Source of the DNA: Mesodorylaimus sp. YZB2_4
Taxonomy: Eukaryota; Nematoda; Enoplea; Dorylaimida; Dorylaimidae
Assembly (NCBI GenBank): GCA_030248295.1
Contig: JASANH010000193.1
Span: forward strand, 1 to 64,000
Direction of reading: 5' to 3'
Length of the DNA: 64,000 nucleotides
Position 1 is the stretch's first letter. Each line of letters opens with the position of its first letter. The position numbers were made by a program, and so were the translations under genes. Shown piece by piece: positions 10,287-21,694 of the stretch. Under the pieces are notes generated by a model. That model was not told where the DNA came from, did not search any database, and worked only from the letters and a program-made list of their open reading frames with translations.

Positions 10287-13200
10287 AGGGACGTAGACAT
10301 GGCAGGACCGTTTGGCAATTATAAATCCCGCTTCCGCGCCCCCCCGCCCCTTCTTTCCCCCGGATTCGCCACTGAGTATTTCGCAGTTTTACATGATAGT
10401 TCGAATTTTCCATGCGAAGGAGTGATTGGCTGAATAACGATCGAAATTCGAGTTCTCGTGGTCGATTTGATGTGGTTGGATATTTTTCCGCCACAACGGC
10501 TTCCAATCGGTTTCTCTCCTACCAGAATTACTTTATCAGTTCAGTGAGTTAATTAATTTCCTATTATGATTATATGAAAAAAGTCATTATCGCTCTGTCT
10601 GACCGAGAATTGCCGTCCAGGCGCATGAGTAATGGTTATTTCTTTTCAGCCAGGCGGCCCCAGCACGCGGGTAGAAATGTTTACATTGCCTTTTGCTCCT
10701 CGCCTGTCTGGAGCCGAGGTATGTACTGTACTGTTGGACTGGCCACGGGGAGTCCGTGCATTTGCAGAGGGAGAGGGGGAACGTCGCTGTAAGCAGACGT
10801 GGAGTGAGCAGTGGCAAGAAAGGATTTCTCTCGACTAGGGCCACCTTTGACCTTTCACTCGCATTAGATGTTTATCTAACTTTCCCTTTTCAGGCTAGCT
10901 ACTGGTCTAACAATCGACGACGATGGTAAACGAACCAGAGGCTTTTCTAAAGGACTGGTAGTTCTGACATCTTTTTGTCTGTCTCGTATGAATTCCGTAG
11001 ACTTTGGTGGTTCTTGCCAAATTTTGCTTTCATGTATTAGATTCCTTTCTGAGCTTGTGATCACGGCGGTTCGACAGTACTACGTATGTATGTTCATATA
11101 GTGCAGAATGACTCCGGGGTTTTCTTTACTTGTATGGCATCCTCAAAACACAGGCAGATACAGACACAAGGCAAAATAAGGTCAAAAACCCAACGCATCC
11201 CTCGGAGAAACTTCAATATTGATTATCACTGGCTGAACCTGGCTTTGCGCTTGTACTGTGCACATGGACATCACCTGCCTCGTATTTTGGAAGTGCGTGT
11301 ACTCGTCACTCGGGTATAATTTGCGAATCGCTCGGTACACGCAATTTGGCAATGGCACCTAAAGAAGCGAAAAGATTATTCCCCCAGCGTAACTGGCCTA
11401 GAGAAGATGGAACTAACCCGATAGTCCTTTCCAAGAATTCCATACTTCCACAAAATGTACGAACGGTATGCGTAATATCTATACTGCCGATTGTCTCGTG
11501 CATCGTCGCGAGTACCCCTATAAATATTAGTTACAGCTGACTTTATTTTAAGCACATGATGCAATAATCCAAGCCACGATGCCTAGAAAAAAGACAGTAT
11601 CTGAAGTTACATATTCCGGCAGAGGAGATCCCACTTACGCGGAGTTGTTCGACGTCCCCGTCGCATTCCTTGCAGCACCAGAACCAGTGGTTCTTGATGT
11701 GCTTGCACCACAGATCGTATGCTCTTGCCACCTCTCCACGTTCCCTGAATTTTTAGAACAGATTCTCACCATTCTTAATTTCTTTGCCACTACCATTCAA
11801 AACTCTAAATGTAAAAGCTTACTTCACTCAACGCCTTCCCGACATTTTTTGCCCTATGCCATACATCCAACTGATGAATAACTGCTTTGCACATAACGAA
11901 AGCCATGTTCAAGTAATCAGATGGTAACTTTCGAAATAACTTGAGCGATTCCGCAGCCGCCCTTTTGAACTTGACTTCGTTATCTTTGGCATTCTCTGAA
12001 AAGAATCATGCGGGTGAACATAAAATTTTCTTCAAGTACTGATTGCTTACTCATGATTGCTTTGATCTCTAACATCCCACCTCCGACTTGACACCCAACG
12101 AATAGTTACCACGATCGTAGATCCAGTAGCCTCCATCCTTGCTAAACAGCACGCTGGATTTGACCAAGAGTGCTTACGAGAATCATCCAGTCTGCGCTTG
12201 TCAGTCACATTTAGGGCGATCACATAGCAAACTGGAGGGCGATCAATATGTAAAGATTACCATATCAGGGACACTTACCCACTATTTTCATATTTCTTTA
12301 TCTTCTCAGTTCCAACGTCATCCTTGTTTCCGCTTTCGTCCTCTCCCCTGAGTGACCATCGAAACGTATTCAATACATGCCGTCCCAGGAGAGTCGAACT
12401 GCCCTGCAAAAAGATGGATTTTTGGAAAGCTGAGAAATCCGTCCTCACCATCTCCTGCGACGACAACACTATGATCGCCATCTTTCAGTGTCTCGGCCAT
12501 CATTCGTTGCTCGTCTTCCCAGCACTTGTGAACAGTGGGAGCGATTATGAACTGCTGCATCCGTTGATAATTCCGCTTGCTTGGAATTCGCACGTTCAGC
12601 GCCATCCGCCTTCTTGTGGCCATCCTCGCACTCAATTGTTATTTGCAAGCTACTACTTTGTTAGCTACACTCTGCTCCAAAAGAAAAGACCATTCTCCGA
12701 CGAACAAAAACACAGAAAACTGCCGTTTTAGGAAAACTGATATTTTCCGAAAGCAGATATGGAGAGGACAAGAGCGACGATTCTCAAATTGCATCAGCCA
12801 ATGAAATCAAAAAACCAATGAAGAAAAAAGACGCACAGTTCCGACAACAAGCTGAACAGCCAAGTACAGTATATCCGAGGGGCGCATACTCAAAAATGAA
12901 TTGCTGTTGTGATAAAGAAAACTTCGGAAAAGCTCAGAATTCAGGAATGCTAAGACGCATCCTAAACGTTGATAGCTCATCGGGGAAGGGTATAAGCTAA
13001 AACGTTCAAAAATGCAAAGAACGACTCTCAGATCCTATGAAAATGGAAGAAATCAAAGGCCGAAACAAAATTGACAAGCCAAAGAAGGCGAAATTGACAT
13101 GACATACCTTCGGAAACCCTGAGCAATTCTCGAAAGAGATGACTTTCGTGAAAACCGAGACATAGAAGCAATCGGATTTTCTAACCTTGATTTCGGAAGT

Positions 13201-13749
13201 AATAGGACGCACCTGGAAAAATGGACCAAAAATGGAAAAATGCACTGCTCCAATTCGAAGTAGGTCGGGAAAATGCTGAAGAAACTCGAGAATGCGAAGA
13301 CGTTTTCTAACCGCGGACAGCTCATTCGAAAGAGCGTAAACAAAGATTCGGTTCATCAAAGTTACGTCTCCAAATCTCACAAAATGCGGACGATACGCTT
13401 TTTCAAAGTCAAAAATGACCAATCGTAAAAAACTAGATCGGCCAGACTGATCGGTCATAACTTACAATACCGCAAACAGATTTCAATAAAAAATACATTT
13501 TCTAATTGAGAAAAAGACGAGCAATCGAAAAATGTAACTATCATCCCGGAATTCCTGAAACTTCTCAAGAAAAGGTTCGAAAACTGAATAACGCGTGAGT
13601 CGCAGCCAGGCGCAGCTAGAGACAGGGACACGCACACGCACGCAGACGGGAAAGCGAGCCTTCGTGGAAGAGACGGAAGGGGGGGGGGAGCTTTCAACGC
13701 ATAAGTATAGACTTTTCGGTATACCGGAAACTACCCTGGCACCGTCCCT
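10287..13749 (-). mobile_element. Kolobok-like DNA transposon with TTAA target duplication
   Basis: Comparison with intact copy B shows a 3463-bp insertion in exon 1 of copy A. It is flanked by TTAA on both sides (10,283-10,286 and 13,750-13,753), where copy B has TTCA. The termini are inverted: the left end reads TTAA-AGGGACG and the right end, reversed, also reads TTAA-AGGGACG, after which similarity fades. TTAA duplication plus AGGG-type ends is the signature of the Kolobok superfamily; the Xenopus T2 family has the terminal consensus TTAAAGGRR. Transposase-like fragments lie on the minus strand inside. piggyBac also uses TTAA, but its ends and transposase differ. Confidence 0.75.
11376..12635 (-). 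pseudogene. Degenerate Kolobok-type transposase
   Basis: Minus-strand fragments in different frames recall the transposase associated with cnidarian and vertebrate Kolobok-like elements. In order they are: an N-terminal segment with HKCWEDEQRMMAETL; a FAGQFDSPGTACIEYVSMV block (the family typically has GDGR.DSPG..AKY..Y); a QLDVWHRAKNVGKAL block (family: LD.WH.AK.I.K.L); and KHIKNHWFWCCKECDGDVEQL (family: W..PI.NH.W.C....G). Stops and frame changes separate the blocks, so no intact protein is encoded. Some separations could be introns. Family knowledge is recalled, not searched. Confidence 0.6.
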
Positions 13750-13925
13750 TTAACGAACGTCAGCAGCTGGACGAACGAGATCAGCATTTTCGTCGCCGTC
13801 AATTTTGACCTCGGCTCCGGTTTGGGCACGCGTTTCCGCTTGTTCTTCGGCCTCTTCGACAGGTCCGGTTGTTGGTTCAGCCTTTTCAGCATGCGCTTGG
13901 CTTCGGATTTCGACTTTCGAGCCGC

Positions 13926-15537
13926 TGTCGCGCTTTCATTCAGCCCCCTCGCGCACATATCCCCCGGGGTAGAATAAATGTGCATATACTCTGCCCCCGG
14001 CAGATTTATGCTGTGCTTGATTAGCCCCCCACTGCATTTGTTTCGCCCCTAGCTGTTCCACGTCGAAATTGTCGAATGATTCGTTTCGCTTATTCAGTTT
14101 TCTTAGAATAGATTTAGACGCCTTCACAAGCATTCGAAGCGCAATTTTTCAGGATCGTTTTGAATGAGTAAGTACATTTTCTTAGCTTATGGTATATTCG
14201 AATTAGGCTTTGGGTTTTTTCGGTGGACCTTACCCTGCTTAAAGGCCCCGTTACCTGCCTACCTTATTTTGACAAGGTATATCGGTAAAGGCGGGGCAAA
14301 CAACACAGAAAATTTATTAAAACCACCGTACTCTCTCCGACTCTATTTTGTTTGTTGAACTTCATCATGCACTTCATTTTCTAATTTTATCCTTTTCAGT
14401 GATGTCAAAAAAAGGATTTTATACCGAAGTTTCCCGTCCAATAATGCTATTAGAATGTCATTTGAAGACTCTTCAACCCAATGTGCTCGTGAAAATGCGT
14501 CACCTCTATAATTGGTAAGCCCGAGATAAAAATCGGCCAAGATTTGTGAAGCCCTGCAAAGTTCTAATCATGGATAGTGTAAGCGGCCGTTTCGACTCCA
14601 GCTTCCGGCTTCTTTAGTTCTATAGTCTATCGTACTGAGCATTTTTTCAGCTGCTGCTTGACCGGTTTTATGGGAAGACCCCCGATGCTACGTATGGAAT
14701 TGGAAGAAATGATTTGTCTGGTAAGACGTTGAATGATCAAAAATCCGTTGATAAATGCATGTCTTGTCTTCAATTTTAGGACGGAGAAGGTGATACTTGA
14801 ATTTTAAGCGCCCAAAAAACCTGACTGCGGTAGGTCACAGCTGGCCTTGCGGTTTGGGGCATCACTCGTGACCGGATACGCTCTGCAACGAAATCGGAAT
14901 GGTGGTCCAACATAGTCGATTTCCGCTGCTGTGGAAAATATCGTTCAGACCCGACAGTCGAAGGACAAAGTGACGAAACACCATGGAACTTCAAGTCAAG
15001 GAATGCTAAGTGATACACACCATAGCAAGTCCTGGAATGCCAAGCACTGTAGGAAATGGTTTTAGAAGTCTTTTGTCGATGAATAGAAACCCAACGTCAT
15101 GCAAACATTTTTGTTATTCAATCGTGCTAGGATATGGCTTACATGCGATATACATATTGTGCCTGATGCTAGCTTGTGATAACTATAAGTTAGGAGTACT
15201 TATAATTGGCTTGACAGAAGCCTTTCTCTTATGCTCTGCTCGAATTCTATGAGTGGGAAGTCATGAAAGTAAATTGCTTGGTAAAAATGCGGAAATTACG
15301 CCGCTTTCTCGTCCGCATTTGCATGCAATACCATAGAAATGAGAGTTCCTCATTTGAATCCCCGCCCAATTGCGGTTGGAAAAGGCTGTTTGTGCAGCAG
15401 TGAGTCCATGGTGCGCGTGTGCGCACAGAAACGTGCCGCCCGAAAGGGGGCTAAAGAAATGCAAAGGGGGGCTAAGTACATGCGACATAGATCTGCCGGG
15501 GGATAGGTACAGCAGGGGGATAAAGACATGCGTGACA
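13926..15537. mobile_element. DNA transposon with long TIRs carrying C/G-block subterminal repeats
   Basis: A 1612-bp insertion interrupts exon 1 of copy A. The target duplication is CCGC (13,922-13,925 and 15,538-15,541), or CCGCT if the first T is counted. The termini are inverted: left TGTCGCGC, right (reversed) TGTCACGC. Over about 120 bp each end repeats a motif of about 20-30 bp built on TAGCCCCC or TATCCCCC: C-blocks on the left at about 13,943-14,050, G-blocks on the right at about 15,445-15,520. The inner parts match well, for example CCCCCGGCAGATTTATG against CCCCCGGCAGATCTATG. No transposase frame was recognised inside, so it looks non-autonomous. A 4-5 bp duplication does not decide the superfamily. 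Confidence 0.75.
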
Positions 15538-15895
15538 CCGCTTTGCGCCACCTCTTGCGTTCGACTTTGCCGCGGGAATCACTTTCTTTCGCTATTTCCG
15601 CTCGATGATGATCGTTGATGTACTCGGATTTCGCACGTCGATTCGGTGCTGGCTCGCACTTGCCTGCAGCGGAGAACGTTCGTCGCAGCCTTGTCACAGT
15701 TCATGAATTCGAAACAGTGTGACCCTGAAGTAAAACAGCACAGCTAGCTTGCATGGACACTTTACAGCAACCATTTCCTACAGGCTCCATCACCATGGGG
15801 TACTCTGACTGGTCGAATCTACATGGCAGGCAGCTTCTGATTGGCCGTTACAGATTCTGGGTAGAAATGCGAGGACCAGCTTCTCACTTTTAAGC

Positions 15896-17546
15896 TAGCT
15901 TCATGTTCGATCAAACCAAGAACGCTCGCTTTTAGCTGCCATATCTCGTACACTTCCATGTATCACATATCGATGCAATAGCCAAGCGTTTGCGTCTACT
16001 GAAGCAAGTTTTTTAAACCCCCCCCCCCTTCATTCAGTCACAAGAAAAAAGCAGTCGCATATTCCTTTTCCCCAAAGTTATCCCAACATAAATGCGTTTC
16101 GTCTACTAGCTGTTTTCTTTGGGAATGCACACGCGGCCGATGCGGTAACGTCGAGGGTGAGTATATTCTCAAAGAAAACAGGTTTTAAGGAAGAACCTCA
16201 CTTACATAGATCGTCGTATACCTCGATTTCTCATACTTGGTCTGTTATGGAGAATGAAACCTGGCCAGCTCGCCATGGCAGAGAATCAGGAATATTGACA
16301 GATTTGTAGATGCATAATGGCCGCATCAAAATTGATGGGCTCGGCTCTATAGGATCCGAACCGATGCACCAGCTAAGTAAAGTCTTCATATCACCTGAAC
16401 CTTTGAGTTTTCATAACGGAAGTGTTCTATTGTGCATGGTTGCGTCTACTCCACTGCCTGCGTCAGCCTCCTCATGGAGTCCGCACGTCCTTGAATCTCA
16501 CATACTGGTACTGCGGTTTCAACTTTAGTTTTTCCAGCACATGCGTCTGCTGGTCTAAATCTTTCAGACTTTTCACATCCGAATGAAACAGGAAGCTTTT
16601 ATGATCGTTTATTGAAAACCACTTTGTCATCGTCGTCACGATCGGTAGAACATACTCACGATCAGATCCAGTGTGCCGGTCAGCATGAGGGCAGGCATGC
16701 GTGTTGGAAAATGTGATGGTGCAGACAAGAAAGCATTGGCATTGAAATCGGCAACCTAAAATGCTACGCTTAAGTGTTCAAACTATGGCACGACCAGTAG
16801 GCATTTTTAAATGTATAGCCAATGCGCGCTGAAATTGGGGTCGAGCTATCGAGCGAATTCGCACTGGTCTTCAAATTCGACCTAAATACTTTCAAGAAAG
16901 CTAGTCGAGTGGACTCGTGAATAGGAATAGCACAGTCCATCACATCGTCTAGTCAATCGGTCATCGAAGCGAATCAAAGAAAGTCTTTACTCATATAAAC
17001 ATGACGAGTGGCCGAAAAGAAAACTGGAATGAGTTTGTGTGCCTGCGGCGAGGTTCGACCAAAGGAGGATGAGTAGGATGAATTCTTTCTTTTGGTGGGC
17101 ATATCTAGTTGGGAAACAGCTCTGAAAATTTGAAACGATGGGCAGTAGGAGAAAAGTGACCTTGTCTTTCGGCTGACTAAGTAAGTTCGTCGTCATTTGA
17201 ATCGTCTTCTTTCTGAAAAACTTGTAACGCGAATCTGGTTTTCCCTAAACCAACACACTGCGAGCCTAGAAAAGGAGAAGGGAATATAATTTATGACGGT
17301 GACGGGCGATTCAAAAATGGACACACCACGACAAACTCGAATGAGCAGATTCCATTTTGACATTCACCCGTCTTTTCCAGGTCGTATAAAGGAGGATGAA
17401 AAGCCATGTCCACTTCAGTTTGCCATCGTCGCACACGCCAAGCATTTCCACTCTTCAACGTGTCCCTGTGGTCCTGCGCCCTTGCTCTCCATTTGCGGAG
17501 TCTCATTGCTTGTTCGAGAAGGCGCATAGCCGCCATATCTGACAAA
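15896..17546. other. Intergenic, upstream of the collagen gene
   Basis: No gene is supported. A C-run sits at about 16,020-16,027. Short frames lack splice context. The 17,200-17,546 part is probably the collagen promoter and 5' UTR. Confidence 0.35.
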
Positions 17547-19125
17547 ATGACGCCGGCGGACTTCGCCTCCTCAGCGGCAATATGCTTGAGCGTGGTGGCC
17601 ATGTTGGCCTGTATAGTCACTGTGCCGGTCGTATTTAGGAAAGGTGCTAGTATTCAAAGTGAACTATACGATGACATGGGTGAATTCAAGGAAATCACTG
17701 ATGGAGCCTGGTCAGATGTGATGCTCATAAGATCCAATGTTTTTGGACACAAGCGGAAAGTGCGTCAAGGCGATTTTGGTCATTGCCACTGCTATGACCG
17801 TAAGTCCACCGAAGGGGCATATTGGAATTAATGTAGCCTGACACGCGCTATTTTCAGAAAACCCGTGCCCACCAGGACCGCCAGGGCCACCAGGCGAGCC
17901 TGGCGCACATGGAGAACATGGGCCTGATGGGAAAAAGGGAGAGACAGGACCACCAGGCTCCGTTCCCCCGTGGTACCACACTCCGACTGCTGGGCCGTGC
18001 CAGAAATGCCCACCAGGTGACAAGGGACCACCTGGACCACCTGGCAAGCCAGGAGAACCAGTAAGCTGAGAGTAAGATGCCAGTGAAGGAATAATTCACG
18101 GTTATAACTTGTAGGGAAAGAAAGGCCCGCCAGGAAGCAAGGCAAACGATGGCAAACCCGGCCCTCCAGGTCCACCAGGCCCACCAGGACCAGCCGGCCC
18201 TCCGGGTCCAGGTGGCAAGCCGGGTGAAAAAGGTCCACCTGGAAACGACGCTGAGAAGGGCGAAAAAGGTCCACCTGGAGCAAAGGGAGAGAAAGGGCCG
18301 CCAGGACCTCCAGGAAAAGATGTAAGGAGCTGCAACAGCTGCCTTTCGTCCTTTTTTATGGCTGATGTCTCCTAGATATTTGTTAGTCATGCATCTGCAT
18401 TTTAGGGCGAGAAGGGACCAGCGGGCAAGAATGGTCCACCGGGCCCTGCCGGACCACCTGGACCACCTGGAAAAGCTGGTGAACCTGGAAAGCAAGGAGA
18501 AAAGGGCCCACCAGGAGAGCCTGGAGAGCCTGGCCCAGATGCTCATTACTGTCCTTGTCCCAATAGACAGCCTCCGCCACCACCTCCTCCACCACCTCCA
18601 CCTCCTCCACCACCACCGCCACCACCACCACCACCTCCACCACCGCCTCCTCCTCCTCCACCACCGCCACCTCCACCACCACCACCACCTCCACCACCGC
18701 CTCCTCCTCCTACACCGCCACCGCCACCACCTCCTCCACCACCTCCTCCACCACCTCCACCACCTCCACCACCTCCACCACCTCCACCTCCAAAACCATA
18801 TCCTGAACCGCCGCCTCGTCCATATCCTGAACCAACTCCAGCACCCCCACCTCCACCGACTCCAGCACCTCCACCGCCACCAACCGGAGGCTATCCAACT
18901 CCAGCGCCCCCACCGCCACCAACTCCTGCACCTCCGCCGCCACCAACGAAGCCGCCACCAACTCCAGGTTATGGCCAGCCGCCTGGAACATTGCCTCCAA
19001 TACCGCCACCACCCACAGGCTCTTACATCCCTCCTCCCCCACCGCCAACGCCGGCGCCTCATTCTCCGCCACCAGTCGTCCCTAGCGGCTACAAAAAGGC
19101 CCCCAAAAAGCTTCACCATTCATAA
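17547..19125 (+). CDS. Nematode-type cuticle collagen with polyproline C-terminal tail
   Basis: Four exons (17547-17799, 17858-18060, 18115-18321, 18406-19125) give 460 residues with consistent phases. Residues about 5-60 are the nematode cuticle collagen N-terminal domain: a membrane-spanning signal anchor ([20 protein letters not shown]), then [11 protein letters not shown] and DGAWSDVM. A basic KRKVRQ may be the subtilisin-like processing site. Gly-X-Y blocks follow, interrupted by Cys-containing breaks ([25 protein letters not shown]), the usual pattern for interchain disulfides. Unusually, after the last Gly-X-Y block comes a tail of about 190 residues made mostly of proline with Tyr/Thr/Ala spacers ([14 protein letters not shown]), ending in [13 protein letters not shown]. 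Typical family members are about 300 residues and stop soon after the Gly-X-Y region. Tyr in the tail could allow di-tyrosine cross-linking in the cuticle (inference). Confidence 0.9.
18571..19080 (+). repeat. CCN-rich polyproline-coding tract
   Basis: About 500 bp of nearly uninterrupted CCA/CCT/CCG/CCC codons inside the last collagen exon. The minus strand is a matching run of GG-rich triplets with many GGTGG units, so it could form G-rich secondary structure and is prone to replication slippage and assembly error. The long frames on the reverse strand here are artefacts of this composition. Confidence 0.85.
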
Positions 19126-20832
19126 ACTGAAAACTCAAACTGGCACTTTGTTTGATGCGAGCATCGGCAATGCCGGAACGGGAAGGGCCATCATGTACAA
19201 ACTTCTACTATTCTATTCAGACTTACGGTTGCCCTTGGTTTTAGTTTTAGGCAAATTTTTCGGTTCGGTTTAACACATAGAGTCTGGGTTTTGACATTTC
19301 TATTCTATTCGATTTTCCACAGTGTGTTTGTGTGTGTCCGTGTGCGACTGCTTTTTCCACCACCTTTCTGTATTTATTTCTATTCTATATGGCGATGTAC
19401 ATATGGTGATGGAGTGTGTGTCACCCTGGCGAATAAAGTGTTTGTTGTTTTTCTCTTTAACGGTGCGAATGACTTCGGGCGAGACAGGCAGGAAAGAACA
19501 TTGGCGACAGCAATACATGGAAAACATAGGACCTAAAAACAGAAATATCAACTAGATACTTCGACAGAAACGAAAGTACAATAGAGTCATGGAATGATAA
19601 AAGGGGTGGGGGTCGATCCTCTGATTCAAAGGGCGCGCTCGACTGATTGCCATATGCGTGAAAAAAGATCCTCTCTCCACTGTACTTCTGTACATGGGTC
19701 CGAGGCACAGCTATCGACACACTTATACCTATTTAAAATGGGTATGCATAACACCTACAGCATGTTGCGTTATAGACAATAGGCGAGCATTTTTGATGCC
19801 AATTTGTTCTTCCATTCCAAAATTTCTTGCCACATACAGTATGCACCCTGACACAAATCTTTCGCCCAATTCAGATTCACCTTACACTCTTCGTCCACGA
19901 TCTGCTTCTCCAATTAAACAGCTCAGTTAACATCACAAGTTTTTACAGCGTGGGCTGGCTGACCTGCCAGGCTTACTTACTTCTCTTGCATCCATTGACT
20001 CTATTAGACCGTAGTGTGCAACCACGCATAACCACTTATTTGAGGGTCCGCTTAAAACTAAACCTAACAAACTATTTTCAAGTCAATCACCGATGCGTCA
20101 AAAATTAAGCCATTCAAAAAAGTGGGCTTACAGCTTTAAAAAAGAGACAGCAGGAATGCATATCGCTGTCACCTAGCTGTCATTAGTGCCAAATTTACGA
20201 TACTGACTGCTTTGTATGGTTGCGGATAAAAGAAACAGAAGACTAATTTCCTTTGCATGCCTTTTCCTACCCAACTGGAAATAGGCCATGTGAAAAGAAC
20301 GGGACGAAATATTTAGGTCGATGCGTTAAATGGCTGCTTCGCGTAAATTCCAAGCGGATCACGCGGGACGAGGCGTCGAAACACAGAGATGCAAATGTCC
20401 ATTTGTACTTTTCCGCTTCAATGCCCTCTCTCCTTGCTATTATTTGCCTCTTATTATCCGACTTTGACGCGCGACCGAGTCGGCTTTTTAAACTGGCTGG
20501 TCTATCCATCGGTTAGTTTTCGTTAGTTTTCAATTGACAGCGCAAACTGACTTTTTTCATGACAGCGCGTATGTAGAAGGGCAAAGAGTCGAGCGAAACT
20601 GAGTGCTATTGAATAAAGTGGGCAAAACTGAGTAAATCGACCAAATATGTTAGTCAAATTCCCAAAAACGGAAAAGTGGCGTGAGCTGATTAGGACTATT
20701 GTCCGAGAAAGCACTCGCTTGTACCCGGCCTTGACAGGCGAACCAGGGAATCTTGAGAGCCACAGCCAGAAGCCAGGCAAAGAAACAGTCTAGAAGAAAC
20801 TGACTTATTTTGCTGTTGAGAGGACTGCAAGC
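19126..20832. other. Intergenic, downstream of the collagen gene
   Basis: No gene supported. The first 300 bp is T/G-rich and probably 3' UTR; AATAAAG at about 19,433 could serve as a polyadenylation signal. Confidence 0.35.
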
Positions 20833-21417
20833 ATGTCTGATCTATTTCCATTAGGGATAATGTTACTTCTGATATGGATGGTGATCATGATAGTACAGTT
20901 ATGCCATGCTTGGTATCCCCACATTTGGGAGCGATACTACAGCCGGTGTCGAAACTGTTGTCGCGTGAGCAAACGAGCAGAGACTCTGGATGAATCGCAA
21001 GCCACCAAATCGGCCGTGGATGAGATCACCGTCGCTTCGACTTCGTCGACCAGTTCGTCCATGAACACTTTAGATGAACAAAGTCATAAAGAGAAGACTT
21101 CTCGAATCTTATCCATGAGTCGATGCACCTTATTCTCAGTGGCTATGAGAAATGTGTTTGCACAATTGGCAATTTCCACAGCGCTGCCAGTGTATCATCA
21201 CCAAGGTCAAAAGGTTAATCGATTCAGGAGGACGAGACTGAACAGTGCGCCTGTCGTATCGACTGTGTTCGAGGAGAAAGAAAGTGACCTTACAAGTGTT
21301 CAAATAGAGCCCATTCGGCCAGTGACATCGACCGCTATAGTGATACCTGAGATTGTTCTCGAACTCGCTCCTGATCAACTCGACTTACAATCGACGCACG
21401 GCCAAATCACCATATGA
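20833..21417 (+). CDS. Hypothetical one-pass membrane protein, intronless
   Basis: An uninterrupted 194-codon frame starts MSDLFPLGIMLLLIWMVIMIVQL, a strong hydrophobic segment at residues about 5-25. A Cys/Arg-rich juxtamembrane stretch (RYYSRCRNCCRVSKR) follows, then a Ser/Thr-rich cytoplasmic-type tail. The charge pattern (neutral N-terminus, positive residues after the segment) predicts an N-out signal-anchor protein, and the Cys cluster could be palmitoylated. Acidic and Ser-rich spacing suggests a disordered tail. I do not recognise the family. A single exon of this length with a coherent architecture is unlikely to be chance, but no homology supports it. Confidence 0.5.
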   Translation: MSDLFPLGIMLLLIWMVIMIVQLCHAWYPHIWERYYSRCRNCCRVSKRAETLDESQATKSAVDEITVASTSSTSSSMNTLDEQSHKEKTSRILSMSRCTLFSVAMRNVFAQLAISTALPVYHHQGQKVNRFRRTRLNSAPVVSTVFEEKESDLTSVQIEPIRPVTSTAIVIPEIVLELAPDQLDLQSTHGQITI

Positions 21418-21694
21418 CAGAGCTGGTCTTGGTCTGGTCTCCCGTATGGCTGGCTGGATGTCAATTCTGTAGTCTACTGTCGATCATACGAGATGACTAC
21501 GATAGCAGCCTATGGCATGATGATCCTTGAGCATTGTCACCTGCCCCTTCGGCTACACTACGCCACCGTGCCACGACCGCAACACTATCGGCCTATCGAT
21601 TGTTGGACTCGCCCTTAAAAGAAACTGAACACCTGGTCAATATTCTTCTACAGTACAAGAGAGCAAGTGTATCACAACTTGGTCATTACAACAA

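Larger units (their letters stand above)
6839..15595 (-). pseudogene. Receptor-type protein tyrosine phosphatase, inactivated copy A
   Basis: Read on the minus strand, this copy has the same exon order as the intact gene at 60.2-63.9 kb: basic leader, ectodomain exons, transmembrane exon (VFAIIFAAVGILCLI) and a PTP domain with WPDHTVPD and HCSAGMQRS. Three kinds of damage are visible. (1) Exon 1 is in three pieces (about 15,540-15,600; 13,754-13,921; 10,240-10,282), split by two transposons. (2) The codon aligned with copy B's first ATG is ATA at 15,593-15,595. (3) A CAG-to-TAG change at 7462-7464 stops translation in 'LLD-stop-QKKQ', before the catalytic cysteine. Ectodomain exons are diverged and cytoplasmic exons are almost identical to copy B. 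It is transcribable but should not make an active phosphatase. The surviving frames suggest inactivation is recent or conversion is ongoing. Confidence 0.85.
6775..15895. repeat. Left arm of a large inverted duplication (interrupted)
   Basis: This arm matches the reverse complement of about 59,945 to the window end. It covers the whole PTP gene, about 60 bp of 3' flank and about 300 bp of 5' flank; the shared CAGCACAGCTAGCTTGCATG lies at about 15,737-15,757 here and is reversed in the right arm. Two transposons (10,287-13,749 and 13,926-15,537) interrupt this arm only, leaving about 4 kb of homologous sequence. The arms are separated by about 44 kb of unrelated genes. Confidence 0.85.

Noticed and set aside
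10287..13749. piggyBac element (because of TTAA)
   Set aside because: The ends read AGGGACG and the internal remnants resemble Kolobok-type transposase rather than piggyBac.
18000..19120. Very long minus-strand frame of several hundred Trp/Arg-rich codons opposite the collagen gene
   Set aside because: It is the reverse complement of Gly-Pro and polyproline codons; the composition (WRW repeats) is an artefact of CCN/GGN triplets.
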